NCBI GenBank assembly: GCA_050261415.1
Contig: JBLNDG010000190.1
Location: forward strand, 1-33,798
From: JBLNDG01 sp050261415
Lineage (GTDB): Bacteria; Bacillota; Clostridia; Lutisporales; Lutisporaceae
Direction of reading: 5' to 3'
DNA: 33,798 bases
The notes below the pieces were generated by a model. The model was given only the letters and a program-made list of their open reading frames with translations, was not told where the DNA came from and searched no databases. Numbering within the stretch: the stretch's first letter is position 1; every line of letters begins with the position of its first letter. Both the position numbers and the translations under genes were made by a program. Of the stretch, positions 1-7,879 are shown one piece after another.

Positions 1-2
1 AT

Positions 3-383
3 ATTTTAATCGGAGACATGGACAGCGTATCTGATATAGGTTTGCTGCGCAGCCGTGAGTTGGTGCTTCATGCTTATCCGAACGGATACTGCCCATGCTC
101 GGGAAGAATTTCAAGCTTCAACCTGACATATAGTACCATATCAATAACCGGAACAAGCGAAGATGCTGCATTAATGCTTGCTTACAGGAACAATGCGGAA
201 CTGATAGTTTTAGTCGGCGGGCACAGCTGTATGTATGATTTTATAAGTAAGGGACGTGCTGGAATGGGAAGCACTTTTATAACCAGAGCAATAGTAGGAG
301 ACAGGCTGATAGACTGCAAGGGAATTAATAGGATTATCACGGCAGATAGTGATAAGGCGGAACTGCTATGGGTGAAAATGTAA
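3..383 (+). CDS. steA: SteA-like cell-division protein, C-terminal part (5' truncated by window edge)
   Basis: Only the 3' part is in the window. The frame is open from the first complete codon, and the ATG at 18 is internal. The visible part begins with GDMDSVSD, the acidic motif of the thiamine-pyrophosphokinase-like fold found in SteA proteins, and continues through GSTFITR and VGDRLIDCKGI, which match the end of that domain. SteA is known from actinobacteria as a septum-associated factor acting with the membrane protein SteB. This copy stops right after the catalytic-like fold, whereas SteA homologues I know continue into a hydrophobic C-terminal segment. Its stop overlaps the next gene by 16 bp, so it is translationally linked to the glycosyltransferase. 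The family is fairly sure; its role in a clostridium is inferred. Confidence 0.8.
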   Translation: MLIGDMDSVSDIGLLRSRELVLHAYPNGYCPCSGRISSFNLTYSTISITGTSEDAALMLAYRNNAELIVLVGGHSCMYDFISKGRAGMGSTFITRAIVGDRLIDCKGINRIITADSDKAELLWVKM

Positions 384-1045
384 CTGCAATTGTTCCAGCC
401 TATAACGAACAGGATAGAATACTTTTAACGCTGGCTGCATTAAAGAAAATTAAAGATATAAGCGAAATTATTGTAGTTGATGATAGCTCAAAGGATTCTA
501 CTTATGAAATTTTAAAAAAGGAAAACGGGATAATCCTATTACACAATAATTCTAATAAGGGAAAGGGAAGTGCTGTGCGTCTTGGGCTGAGTCATGCAAG
601 TAATGCCTATACCGCACTTGTAGACGCCGATATAGGCGATAGCGCTTCTGAAATTGAAAAGCTGGTAAGAGCAGCTAAGAGTGATAATAATTCAATTGTA
701 ATAGGGATGCTTCCACCTTCTAAAATCAAAGGTGGATTTGGGTTTCTGAAGCTGATTTCAACCAAAGGCTTCTATGCTTTAACTTCAGTAGAACTGAAAT
801 CTGTACTAAGCGGGCAAAGAGTACTCCCAACAGCATTTTTAAGAGAGTTGGATGATATTCCTGATGGTTACTCGTTGGAATTCAAAGTTGCCCTGGAAGG
901 AATCCGGCATGGTTTGAAGCTTGTCGAAGTGCCTGTAGACATTCATCACAGGGAAACAGGAAGAAACATCAGTGGGTTTCTCCATCGTGGAAAGCAGTGC
1001 ACTGATATACTTAAAACTATAATCATGGAAATGACAAAGTATTAG
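368..1045 (+). CDS. Family 2 glycosyltransferase (GT-A fold)
   Basis: This 225-residue protein transfers a sugar from a nucleotide-activated donor to an unknown acceptor, probably a lipid carrier or wall precursor given its neighbours. The N-terminus has the GT2 signature PAYNE (residues 10-14), the nucleotide-binding VVDDSS (36-41) and a D86-A-D88 metal-binding motif (DADIGDS). There is no membrane segment, so it should act at the cytoplasmic face. The start overlaps the steA stop and has AAGGCGG upstream. Glycosyltransferases of this type sit between steA and DUF3866 in many Firmicutes, and the MraY-like gene follows 28 bp later. Donor and acceptor cannot be told from sequence. Confidence 0.88.
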   Translation: MGENVTAIVPAYNEQDRILLTLAALKKIKDISEIIVVDDSSKDSTYEILKKENGIILLHNNSNKGKGSAVRLGLSHASNAYTALVDADIGDSASEIEKLVRAAKSDNNSIVIGMLPPSKIKGGFGFLKLISTKGFYALTSVELKSVLSGQRVLPTAFLRELDDIPDGYSLEFKVALEGIRHGLKLVEVPVDIHHRETGRNISGFLHRGKQCTDILKTIIMEMTKY

Positions 1046-1073
1046 AGTAATAGCAAAAGCAGGGGATACAACC

Positions 1074-1904
1074 GTGTATATATACATAATTGCAATATTT
1101 ATTACCGCAGGTATATCATCGAGAATTCTTATTCCAAGCATTGTGAGAATACTTTATAAACCAGAATGCAGAATCTGCATGCTTGAAAACTATCATAGGA
1201 AGAAAATACCGGTTGTTGGAGGCATAACATTCATCCCTTTGCTTCTGCTTGATTTGGCTGTATTAATTCCTATAATACCTGATGTAAGCGAAAAAAACCT
1301 GCTCATACTTTTTCTTGTTGTATGCTTCGGTTTCCTTGGTATAATTGATGACCTTCTGGGAGATAAAAACATAAAAGGTTTTTGGAAACACTTCATAAGT
1401 ACAGTTAAAGGCAGGATGACTACGGGTTTTCTCAAGGCTTTGGCCGGATTCATTGCAGCATTAATAGCAAGCTACAATATATCATCAACCTTAATGGAAT
1501 TTGTGCTCAACCTTTTTATCATAGCATTGTTTGCGAATGCCATAAACCTTCTTGACTTAAGACCCGGAAGGGCTGTCAAAGCTTTTCTGTTAGTTTCGGT
1601 TCCTCTAATAATAGTCAATTTGAATAATTTGCTTCAGATTGTTCCCCTTATGATACTTAATGCAATTTCATGGTTTTATATTCCTTATGACTTAAAGGAA
1701 GTTTTTATGCTTGGAGATACCGGTTCAAATATTCTCGGCATTGCATTGGGATATTACTGCGCACTTTTACTGGGTACAAATATAAAGTTGGCTATACTTG
1801 CCGTTCTTGTTCTATTGAATGTTTTATCAGAAAGAATTTCTATTACTGAGGTAATAAAGAATAACAAACTTTTATCGTACCTCGACAATATTGGAAGGAG
1901 CTAG
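1074..1904 (+). CDS. MraY/WecA-like polyprenyl-phosphate sugar-1-phosphate transferase
   Basis: This multi-pass membrane protein of 276 residues belongs to the family that moves a sugar-1-phosphate from a UDP-sugar to undecaprenyl phosphate. Visible family motifs are IPVVGG (45-50), the Asp pair at 92-93 (IIDDLLGDKNIKG), TTGFLKAL (116-123) and MLGDTGSN (212-219). The loop that reads NxxNLxDG in housekeeping MraY is here NAINLLDLRPGR (155-166), so this is a side branch rather than the main peptidoglycan enzyme, and it is shorter than MraY. The start is GTG with AGGGGAT seven bases upstream. Co-location with steA and a glycosyltransferase suggests a small lipid-linked glycan pathway tied to division, which is inference. 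Confidence 0.85.
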   Translation: MYIYIIAIFITAGISSRILIPSIVRILYKPECRICMLENYHRKKIPVVGGITFIPLLLLDLAVLIPIIPDVSEKNLLILFLVVCFGFLGIIDDLLGDKNIKGFWKHFISTVKGRMTTGFLKALAGFIAALIASYNISSTLMEFVLNLFIIALFANAINLLDLRPGRAVKAFLLVSVPLIIVNLNNLLQIVPLMILNAISWFYIPYDLKEVFMLGDTGSNILGIALGYYCALLLGTNIKLAILAVLVLLNVLSERISITEVIKNNKLLSYLDNIGRS

Positions 1905-1916
1905 TACAACCATAAT

Positions 1917-2981
1917 ATGATGATTACAGCCTCTGCTGTCGTTAGCAGTATAACCTTCAAGGATGAAAGCATAACAAAATTTAAAGCATATATAAACAGT
2001 ACAGAGTATGATTGCATCAACTACAATTTGCTTACCGGCCCTGTTGAGGAGGGGGATACGGTTATCCTGAATACAACTGCTGTTGAATTGAAACTGGGCT
2101 CCGGAGGCTTTCACTATGTCATCAGCAATAGAAGTACAGATGCTTTTAATAATGAAAATACAGGCCACATAATGAAACTCAGGTATACACCAATACAGAT
2201 AAGCTGTCTTGCTGCAGAAGCACAGGAAAGTGAATATCACGATATTTTCAATTCATTTGACTCTTTAAACGGTATGCCTGCAATTGCGGGTACTCTTCAC
2301 AGCATGCTGGCCCCAATTTCCATATGCTTGAAAAGGGTAGCAGGAAAATCAAGAATTGTATATATAATGACTGATGGAGGCGCACTTCCTGTATGGCTGA
2401 GCGATACAGTCAAAAGTCTTTTACGGGATAACGTTATTTACCGTACGATAACCTGCGGCAATGCTTTTGGGGGAGATTTGGAGTGCATAAACATATATAC
2501 TGCGCTCATAGCTTCCAAAGAAATCTGTCATGCTGATGCGGCTGTCGTATGCATGGGTCCGGGCATTACAGGAACAAATACTAAATTCGGCTTTAGCGGA
2601 ATAGAGCAAGGCTATATTATTGATGCCGTGAACAAATTGGGAGGAAAGGCGGTTGCCGTACCCAGGATATCCTTTTCGGACAAAAGAAGCAGGCATTACG
2701 GAATTAGCCACCACAGCAGGTTGGTTTTGGGAAGCTTGTGCTATTCCAAGGCACAAATTGCTATTCCCCAATTTAACGATAGCCGGGATGACATATTGCA
2801 AATTCAGCTGCTGGAAAGTGGAATAGGCCAAAAGCACGATGTAATGTATTTTGATAGCCGGGAGATAGAGAAAGTATTGCTTAAGGAGCAGCCGATTCTA
2901 AGCACAATGAGAAGAACCTTTGAAGAAGATAAGGAATATTTCATTGCCTGCGGCTTGTCTGCATTGCTTACCCGCTCCTAA
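1917..2981 (+). CDS. DUF3866 family protein
   Basis: A soluble 354-residue protein recognised as DUF3866 by its conserved blocks: NYNLLTGPVEEGDTVILNTTA near residue 40, GHIMKLRYTPIQ near 82, MTDGGALPVW, GNAFGGDLECINIYTAL, MGPGITGTNTKFGFSG and AVPRISFSDKRSRHYGISHH. The function of the family is unknown. The Gly-rich, His-containing blocks suggest a nucleotide or phosphosugar enzyme, but no known catalytic motif is evident. It starts 12 bp after the MraY-like gene; GGAAGGAG lies about 16 bases before the ATG, a long spacing. In Firmicutes it commonly lies just upstream of the NUDIX gene, as here. The stop overlaps the stop of the minus-strand micro-gene by four bases. Confidence 0.88.
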   Translation: MMITASAVVSSITFKDESITKFKAYINSTEYDCINYNLLTGPVEEGDTVILNTTAVELKLGSGGFHYVISNRSTDAFNNENTGHIMKLRYTPIQISCLAAEAQESEYHDIFNSFDSLNGMPAIAGTLHSMLAPISICLKRVAGKSRIVYIMTDGGALPVWLSDTVKSLLRDNVIYRTITCGNAFGGDLECINIYTALIASKEICHADAAVVCMGPGITGTNTKFGFSGIEQGYIIDAVNKLGGKAVAVPRISFSDKRSRHYGISHHSRLVLGSLCYSKAQIAIPQFNDSRDDILQIQLLESGIGQKHDVMYFDSREIEKVLLKEQPILSTMRRTFEEDKEYFIACGLSALLTRS

Positions 2982-3115
2982 TTCAATCCTTTCTTATAAT
3001 GCTCTATGTACTCTTTCAGGGTAATATTTTTATTTTCAATATTTGAAAGGTGCTCTATCAACTCATTGAATTTCCCGACAAAGTGAAATGCTTTCCCATA
3101 AGTAAACTTTACCAT
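2978..3115 (-). CDS. mciZ: 45-residue MciZ-like peptide (putative FtsZ inhibitor)
   Basis: A small minus-strand ORF with an ideal ribosome site: AGGAGGG (complement of 3123-3129) seven bases before the ATG. It encodes 45 residues: a short basic start, VGK at 13-15, then two likely helices (about 16-27 and 32-43). Compared with the 40-residue Bacillus subtilis MciZ as I recall it, an ungapped alignment matches K8, V13-G14-K15, E18, L23, K34 and I37, with D/E, W/Y and I/L similarities nearby. In B. subtilis mciZ lies next to nudF, and here the ORF is divergent from nudF. MciZ is made in the mother cell during sporulation and caps FtsZ filaments. Arg20, important in the Bacillus peptide, is Ile here. 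That it is a gene is likely; the MciZ identity rests on short similarity plus position. Confidence 0.65.
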   Translation of the reverse strand: MVKFTYGKAFHFVGKFNELIEHLSNIENKNITLKEYIEHYKKGLN

Positions 3116-3137
3116 AATAAATCCCTCCTGGTATAAT
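3109..3137 (+). promoter_or_regulatory. Candidate sigma-A promoter for nudF-spoIIM-xerD
   Basis: TTACCA (3109-3114), a 17-base spacer and a perfect TATAAT (3132-3137) precede nudF, giving a leader of about 48 bases. The elements overlap the start and ribosome site of the divergent micro-gene, so the two genes may interfere with each other. The -35 matches only four of six consensus bases. Confidence 0.4.
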
Positions 3138-3191
3138 ATATGTACAGGCATGGAAACTATGCAAAAATATTAATATGCGAGGTTTGAAGCT

Positions 3192-3749
3192 ATGATAAGC
3201 AAAGAAACAACAATAAACAAAACCAATATTTATACCGGCTCAATAATCAAACTGGATATACACGACGTTGTACTTGAAAACGGCACAAAGGCAAAAAGGG
3301 AAATAATCACACATCCGGGAGGGGTAGGAATAATAGCTGTGACGGAAAAAGATGAAATTTACTTTGTACAACAATATAGAAAGCCATATGAAGCAGAAGT
3401 CCTTGAAATACCGGCGGGTAAGCTGGACCGCGGTGAGGACCCCCGTAACTGTGCAATAAGGGAATTAAAGGAAGAAACAGGATTGACAGCCCGGAGCTTT
3501 ACATATCTGGGAGAAATGTATCCGTCTCCGGGTTATACAGATGAGATAATACGCATTTTCAAGGCTGAAGGAATTTCTTTAGGTGAATCGGATACTGACG
3601 AAGATGAGTTTCTGGATGTTATCAAACTGCCCATGGAAAAAGCCTGTGAAATGGTGAAACAGGGATTGATAAAGGATGCAAAGACAGCAATAGCGTTGTT
3701 AATGCTGATGAACGAGAGATTGACTTCAAAATTGAATGTTATTAAATGA
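3192..3749 (+). CDS. nudF: ADP-ribose pyrophosphatase (NUDIX hydrolase)
   Basis: A 185-residue cytosolic hydrolase that cleaves ADP-ribose to AMP and ribose 5-phosphate. The full NUDIX box is present: G76, E82, then R90-E91-L-x-E94-E95-x-G97 with exact GX5EX7REUXEEXGU spacing. The preceding LEIPAGK and the downstream GEMYPSPGYTDE stretch are typical of the NudF/YqkG ADP-ribose branch rather than MutT. GAGG lies about nine bases before the ATG. It is followed by spoIIM and then xerD, the same set of neighbours as in Bacillus. The ribose 5-phosphate it makes could meet the deoB pathway downstream, though that link is only suggestive. Confidence 0.93.
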   Translation: MISKETTINKTNIYTGSIIKLDIHDVVLENGTKAKREIITHPGGVGIIAVTEKDEIYFVQQYRKPYEAEVLEIPAGKLDRGEDPRNCAIRELKEETGLTARSFTYLGEMYPSPGYTDEIIRIFKAEGISLGESDTDEDEFLDVIKLPMEKACEMVKQGLIKDAKTAIALLMLMNERLTSKLNVIK

Positions 3750-3846
3750 TAATTATCATAATATAAGCCCCTGAAGCATATTATCAAAAAGAGAACTACG
3801 TAGACGACCATTCTGCGTGCGGACAAAAGCTGAGGGGGTTATTTCT

Positions 3847-4479
3847 TTGTTGGAAAGCTTTAATGATTCAATAAAAAAACACCTTGTCAACAATATCTGG
3901 GTTTATATTATAGTTATTTCACTTTTTATTTTGGGCATCTGCCTCGGAGCAATAACTGTCAATATAATCGATGAAACAGCAAAAGCAGATGCAAAGAATT
4001 ACATTGACGGATTCATTGATATTACAGCTAATGAGAGTCTTCAAACAGCATTCATATTAAAACAGTCCATCAAATTCAACCTTTATTTTACAGTTGCCGT
4101 CTTCCTGTCAGGATTGATATACCTTGGAATACTTATTATTCCAATACTCATCGCCTTTAGAGGGTTTTGCATCGGCTTCAGTATTGCTTTCCTGACAGAA
4201 AGCCTCGGAAAGGGAGGATTCCTTTTCTCCATCGCGTCCATATTACCTCAGAATATAATATATGTACCTGTGCTCATCATGCTGGGCGTTCTCTCTCTGA
4301 ACAATTCCGTCCTAACACTCAGGAATAAGTATATCAAGAAATACAATACCATACCCAGCCAGCTTGCCAGCTATGCCTTTTCATCGCTGATGCTTCTGAT
4401 TCTACTGGTAGCAGGCTGTATTGTAGAAGCATATATAACATCTTCCCTAGTAAAGGTAATAACTCCTTATATAAGCTGA
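3847..4479 (+). CDS. spoIIM: Stage II sporulation protein M
   Basis: A polytopic membrane protein, part of the SpoIID-SpoIIM-SpoIIP machine that remodels septal peptidoglycan during engulfment. Hydrophobic segments at the N-terminus (IIVISLFILGICLGAITVN) and four later ones give the usual five-helix layout, with the family-typical FRGFCIGFSIAFL and LPQNIIYVPVL blocks in the middle. I start it at the TTG at 3847 because GAGGGGG lies eight bases upstream and the protein then aligns with known SpoIIM starts. A GTG at 3817 in the same frame would add ten residues but has no ribosome site. The leader contains GCCCCT (3767-3772) that could pair with the GAGGGG ribosome site. Confidence 0.9.
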   Translation: MLESFNDSIKKHLVNNIWVYIIVISLFILGICLGAITVNIIDETAKADAKNYIDGFIDITANESLQTAFILKQSIKFNLYFTVAVFLSGLIYLGILIIPILIAFRGFCIGFSIAFLTESLGKGGFLFSIASILPQNIIYVPVLIMLGVLSLNNSVLTLRNKYIKKYNTIPSQLASYAFSSLMLLILLVAGCIVEAYITSSLVKVITPYIS

Positions 4480-4527
4480 TTTACACTGTTTCTTGACTGT
4501 AGAAAGCAATGATTCAAGGAGCTCTAT

Positions 4528-4758
4528 ATGAATAAAAGCAAAGAGATCAGATTTTTCAAAACCTTTATTAAGTTTTTCATAATACTCTTCATATTACTAG
4601 TGGTATTGCCGTTAATAATTGATGAACTTGCAGGCTCGGTTAACAATGACTTAATGCTAAAAAACAACTCCATATTGGTCTATAAGAATATACTGAAGGG
4701 TAAGACCTTCTTAATGGATTTGCAGTATACACTCAAGAAATTAATTTTATTTATGTAA
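4528..4758 (+). CDS. YqzK-like small membrane protein (DUF4227)
   Basis: A 76-residue protein with a basic start, one transmembrane helix (about residues 13-32) and a short polar tail. AGGAG lies six bases before the ATG. I do not see an enzymatic motif. The best guess is the DUF4227/YqzK family: length, single N-terminal helix and position between spoIIM and xerD all match Bacillus yqzK, which lies between spoIIM and fur-xerD. The tail is weakly similar at most, and the family assignment leans on gene order. Function is unknown. Confidence 0.6.
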   Translation: MNKSKEIRFFKTFIKFFIILFILLVVLPLIIDELAGSVNNDLMLKNNSILVYKNILKGKTFLMDLQYTLKKLILFM

Positions 4759-4844
4759 AATTTTCATTTATTGGAGGATTTTCATTAAAAATGTTGAATA
4801 TGTAAATAATTAAAATGATACTCTTATAAAGGGGATATGACTCT

Positions 4845-5726
4845 ATGAATTATATTGAGTTATTCTTAGACTATCTGGAAAACAAAAAAGAATTGTCTGC
4901 AAATACACTGGAATCATACAAAAGGGATATAAGACAGTTCGATACTTACCTTAAGGAGCATAACCTTGCATTGGACAAGGTTACTAAGACTATCATAATA
5001 ACTTACCTTATAGCTTTGCAGAAGTTAGGCAAGGCCACATCTACAATTTCCAGAAACCTTGCTTCAATAAGGTGCTTTTATCAATTCATGCTGAATTCCA
5101 GATACATAGATTCAGACCCTTCAGCAAATCTGGAGTCACCAAAGGTAGAGAAGAAATTACCCTCAGTACTTACAAAGAAAGAGGTTGAACTTCTTTTGGA
5201 ACAGCCGATACCTACTGATGCAAAGGGGTCCAGGGATAAAGCCATGTTGGAGCTCCTCTATGCTACAGGTATAAGAGTTTCGGAACTAATTTCTTTAGGT
5301 CTTGACGATGTCGATGTAAATTTGGGACATATAGTCTGCAAAAATGGTGATAATAAAGTCAGATTAATTCCTATAGGTAATATAGCATTAAAATATATAA
5401 AGCTCTACCTGAATGATTTTAGAAAAAAACTTTGCCAGAGCGAAGATAATAATTTACTTTTCGTGAATTTCCACGGAAAAAAGATGACCCGGCAGGGCTT
5501 CTGGAAAATAATAAAATATTACACCAATAAGGCTAAAATAAATAAGAGTATCACACCTCATACACTCAGACATTCCTTTGCCGTCCACCTGATAGAAAAT
5601 GGTGCAGATCTTCAGGTTATACAGGAAATGCTGGGGCATTCTGATATATCAACCACTCAAATATACAGCAAGCTAAATAAGAATAGGATAAAGGAAGTCT
5701 ATAGCAAGACTCATCCAAGGGCTTAA
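4845..5726 (+). CDS. xerD: Tyrosine recombinase XerD
   Basis: A 293-residue site-specific recombinase that, with XerC-type partners, resolves chromosome dimers at dif. The N-terminal core-binding domain spans about 1-90. The catalytic domain carries the full set: R144 (TGIRVSEL), K171 in the beta-hairpin, H239 and R242 (HTLRH), H265 (MLGHSDI) and the nucleophile Y274 (TTQIYSK). Length and motifs fit chromosomal XerD rather than a mobile integrase, and there is no attachment site or phage gene nearby. AAGGGG precedes the ATG. It ends the nudF-spoIIM group, with deoB next, as in Bacillus. Confidence 0.93.
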   Translation: MNYIELFLDYLENKKELSANTLESYKRDIRQFDTYLKEHNLALDKVTKTIIITYLIALQKLGKATSTISRNLASIRCFYQFMLNSRYIDSDPSANLESPKVEKKLPSVLTKKEVELLLEQPIPTDAKGSRDKAMLELLYATGIRVSELISLGLDDVDVNLGHIVCKNGDNKVRLIPIGNIALKYIKLYLNDFRKKLCQSEDNNLLFVNFHGKKMTRQGFWKIIKYYTNKAKINKSITPHTLRHSFAVHLIENGADLQVIQEMLGHSDISTTQIYSKLNKNRIKEVYSKTHPRA

Positions 5727-5733
5727 AGCCCTT
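5717..5733 (+). terminator. Weak hairpin over the xerD stop codon
   Basis: AAGGGCT (5717-5723) and AGCCCTT (5727-5733) pair around a three-base loop, followed by TTCTACTTT. The stem overlaps the xerD stop. It is short and the T-tract is interrupted, so termination would be partial. Confidence 0.4.
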
Positions 5734-5778
5734 TTCTACTTTATACAGTAATTTATCTATCTTGTCTTACACATAATA

Positions 5779-5806
5779 TTAAAGATTTCTATTGAAGAAT
5801 CTTTAA
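5779..5806. promoter_or_regulatory. Inverted repeat upstream of deoB (possible operator)
   Basis: TTAAAGATT (5779-5787) and AATCTTTAA (5798-5806) form a perfect 9-base inverted repeat with a 10-base centre, 59 bases before the deoB start. No T-tract follows on the + strand, so it looks more like a repressor site than a terminator. The regulator is unknown. Confidence 0.35.
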
Positions 5807-5864
5807 ATTATGGTAACCTTTTATTAAAAGTACTGCATTTTATAAGAAAAAACAGGAGGTTTTT

Positions 5865-7040
5865 ATGGTAGACAGAGTAATACTTATAGTTATGGATAGT
5901 GTAGGAATCGGTGCTTTGCCTGATGCAGGTCTTTATGGTGACGAAGGAAGCAATACGGTTGGAAATATAGCAAGGGCGGTTGACGGTTTTGAACTTAAGA
6001 ACCTTTCTTCCCTTGGCTTTGGAAATATTGAAGGCGACTTGGGGATAAAAAAGGCAACAAACCCTATAGGAAGCTTTGGAAGGGCAATCGAGGTATCTCC
6101 CGGCAAGGATACAACAACAGGGCATTGGGAAATTGCCGGAATTACACTTGAAAAAGCTTTCCCGACATTTCCAGAGGGTTTTCCCTTAGAGCTTGTTGAA
6201 GCCTTTGAAAATGCCATAGGCACAAAAACCCTGGGCAATGAGGTGGCTTCAGGCACAGAAATCATAGCAAGGCTTGGAGATGAACATGTAAGAACCGGAT
6301 ATCCCATTATATACACATCTGCTGACAGCGTATTCCAGATTGCTGCTCATGAAGGGGTTATCCCGCTGGAGAAGCTCTATGAAATATGTGATACCGCAAG
6401 AGGACTTCTTACAGGCAAATATACAGTTGGAAGAGTTATAGCACGGCCCTTCACAGGAACCAGCGGTAATTATAAGAGAACAGCAAACAGGCGTGATTAT
6501 TCCTTGAAACCTACAAGTAAAACAATTCTTAATATTATAAAAGACAGTAATAGGCACGTTATGGCCGTTGGCAAAATAGAAGACATATTTGCCGCTGTCG
6601 GTATAACTGAAGCAGTCCATACAAAAAACAACATGGAAGGCGTGGACAAAACTCTTGAATATATGAGGCAGGATAAAAAGGGCCTGATATTTACAAATCT
6701 TGTTGATTTTGATATGCTATACGGGCATAGAAACGACGTCATTGGCTACGCCAACGCCCTGAAGGAATTCGATTCAAGGCTTCCTGAGATTTTTGCTTCC
6801 ATGACGGAAAGCGATGTATTAATTATAACAGCTGACCACGGCTGCGATCCGACCACGGAAAGCACAGACCACTCGCGGGAATACATTCCCATATTGATGT
6901 ACGGAAAGCATATTAAAAAGGGAGTATCCATAGGAACAAGAGCCAGCTTCAGCGATATAGGAGCTACAGTGCTTGAACTTCTAGGACTTTCCGGTGATAT
7001 AAAAGGCAAATCCTTTAAAGCAGATATATTTATTGATTAA
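5865..7040 (+). CDS. deoB: Phosphopentomutase
   Basis: This enzyme interconverts ribose 1-phosphate and ribose 5-phosphate, or the deoxy forms, sending sugars released by the downstream nucleoside phosphorylases into central metabolism. The 391-residue length is standard. Alkaline-phosphatase-superfamily metal sites are visible: D11 in IVMDSVGIGALPDA, the activated threonine region KDTTTGHWE (T85), and TADHGCDPTTESTDHSREY near the C-terminus. AGGAGG lies six bases before the ATG. It leads a nucleoside salvage cluster: deoB, two purine nucleoside phosphorylases and pdp. The drm-pupG-dacF order in Bacillus is similar. Confidence 0.96.
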   Translation: MVDRVILIVMDSVGIGALPDAGLYGDEGSNTVGNIARAVDGFELKNLSSLGFGNIEGDLGIKKATNPIGSFGRAIEVSPGKDTTTGHWEIAGITLEKAFPTFPEGFPLELVEAFENAIGTKTLGNEVASGTEIIARLGDEHVRTGYPIIYTSADSVFQIAAHEGVIPLEKLYEICDTARGLLTGKYTVGRVIARPFTGTSGNYKRTANRRDYSLKPTSKTILNIIKDSNRHVMAVGKIEDIFAAVGITEAVHTKNNMEGVDKTLEYMRQDKKGLIFTNLVDFDMLYGHRNDVIGYANALKEFDSRLPEIFASMTESDVLIITADHGCDPTTESTDHSREYIPILMYGKHIKKGVSIGTRASFSDIGATVLELLGLSGDIKGKSFKADIFID

Positions 7041-7054
7041 AGAGAGGGTTTAGT

Positions 7055-7879
7055 ATGAAAAACGATATATTATCCAAAATCAACGAGGCAAAGGAATATA
7101 TATTAAAAGAGGTTGACTATACTCCTGAAATTGCTCTCATATTGGGTTCAGGCCTTGGAGAAATGGCAGAAATAGTAGAAGATAAAATAATTATTGATTA
7201 TAAGGACATACCTAATTTTCCGGTATCAACAGTGCAGGGGCATAAAGGAAGACTTGTTTTCGGAATATTGAACGGAAAAAAGGTAGCTGTAATGCAGGGA
7301 AGATTTCATTTTTACGAAGGCTATAAAATGCAGGAAGTAGTATTCCCTGTCTGGGTATTCAAAGCCCTGGGAATAAAAAAGCTTATAGCAACAAATGCAG
7401 CGGGTGGGGTAAACACAAGCTTCAAACCCGGTGACTTGATGATAATAAAAGACCATATCAACTTTGCCAATATGAATTCCCTGATTGGTCCCAATATCGA
7501 TGATTTTGGGCCGAGATTCCCCGATATGTCTGAGGCATATTCAAAAAAGCTGATTGAAACCGTCAGAAAAAGTGCGGAAGCACTTGGCATAGAAGTAAAG
7601 GAAGGTACATATATATACCTCACAGGCCCCAGCTATGAAACTCCCGCTGAAATAAGAGCGTTCAGGATCCTCGGCGCAGATGCAGTGGGAATGTCAACAG
7701 TGCCGGAAGTGATAACCGCCAATCACTGCGGAATGTCTGCAGTCGGTATATCCTGCATAACAAATATGGCAGCAGGCATACTTGACCAGCCGCTGAATCA
7801 TCATGAAGTAATGGAAACAGCCGAAAAGGTAAAAGTAAACTTTTCGAAGTTAATTAGAAAACTAGTAGAGAATATCTAA
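7055..7879 (+). CDS. punA: Purine nucleoside phosphorylase, 6-oxopurine type
   Basis: A 274-residue trimeric-type (NP-II) phosphorylase that splits inosine and guanosine with phosphate into base and ribose 1-phosphate. Visible motifs are the phosphate loop GSGLGE (31-36), GHKGR, MQGRFHFYEGY (80-90) and ATNAAGG. The base-reading residues of human PNP are conserved: the Glu201 equivalent is E195 (GPSYETPAE), the Asn243 equivalent is N237 (CITNMAAG), and the His257 equivalent is H249. It should therefore be a classical hypoxanthine/guanine enzyme. It lies 14 bp after deoB with AGAGAGGG upstream. A paralogue follows after a long leader. Confidence 0.94.
   Translation: MKNDILSKINEAKEYILKEVDYTPEIALILGSGLGEMAEIVEDKIIIDYKDIPNFPVSTVQGHKGRLVFGILNGKKVAVMQGRFHFYEGYKMQEVVFPVWVFKALGIKKLIATNAAGGVNTSFKPGDLMIIKDHINFANMNSLIGPNIDDFGPRFPDMSEAYSKKLIETVRKSAEALGIEVKEGTYIYLTGPSYETPAEIRAFRILGADAVGMSTVPEVITANHCGMSAVGISCITNMAAGILDQPLNHHEVMETAEKVKVNFSKLIRKLVENI

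Noticed and set aside
839..1141. Minus-strand ORF across the glycosyltransferase end
   Set aside because: Antisense shadow of two supported genes, no ribosome site.
3134..3164. Sigma-E-like and sigma-A-like promoter for the MciZ-like ORF
   Set aside because: CATATATT with GCATAGT and TTGCAT with TATATT can be drawn on the minus strand, but the predicted start would fall on the ribosome site and the sigma-E spacing is one base short.
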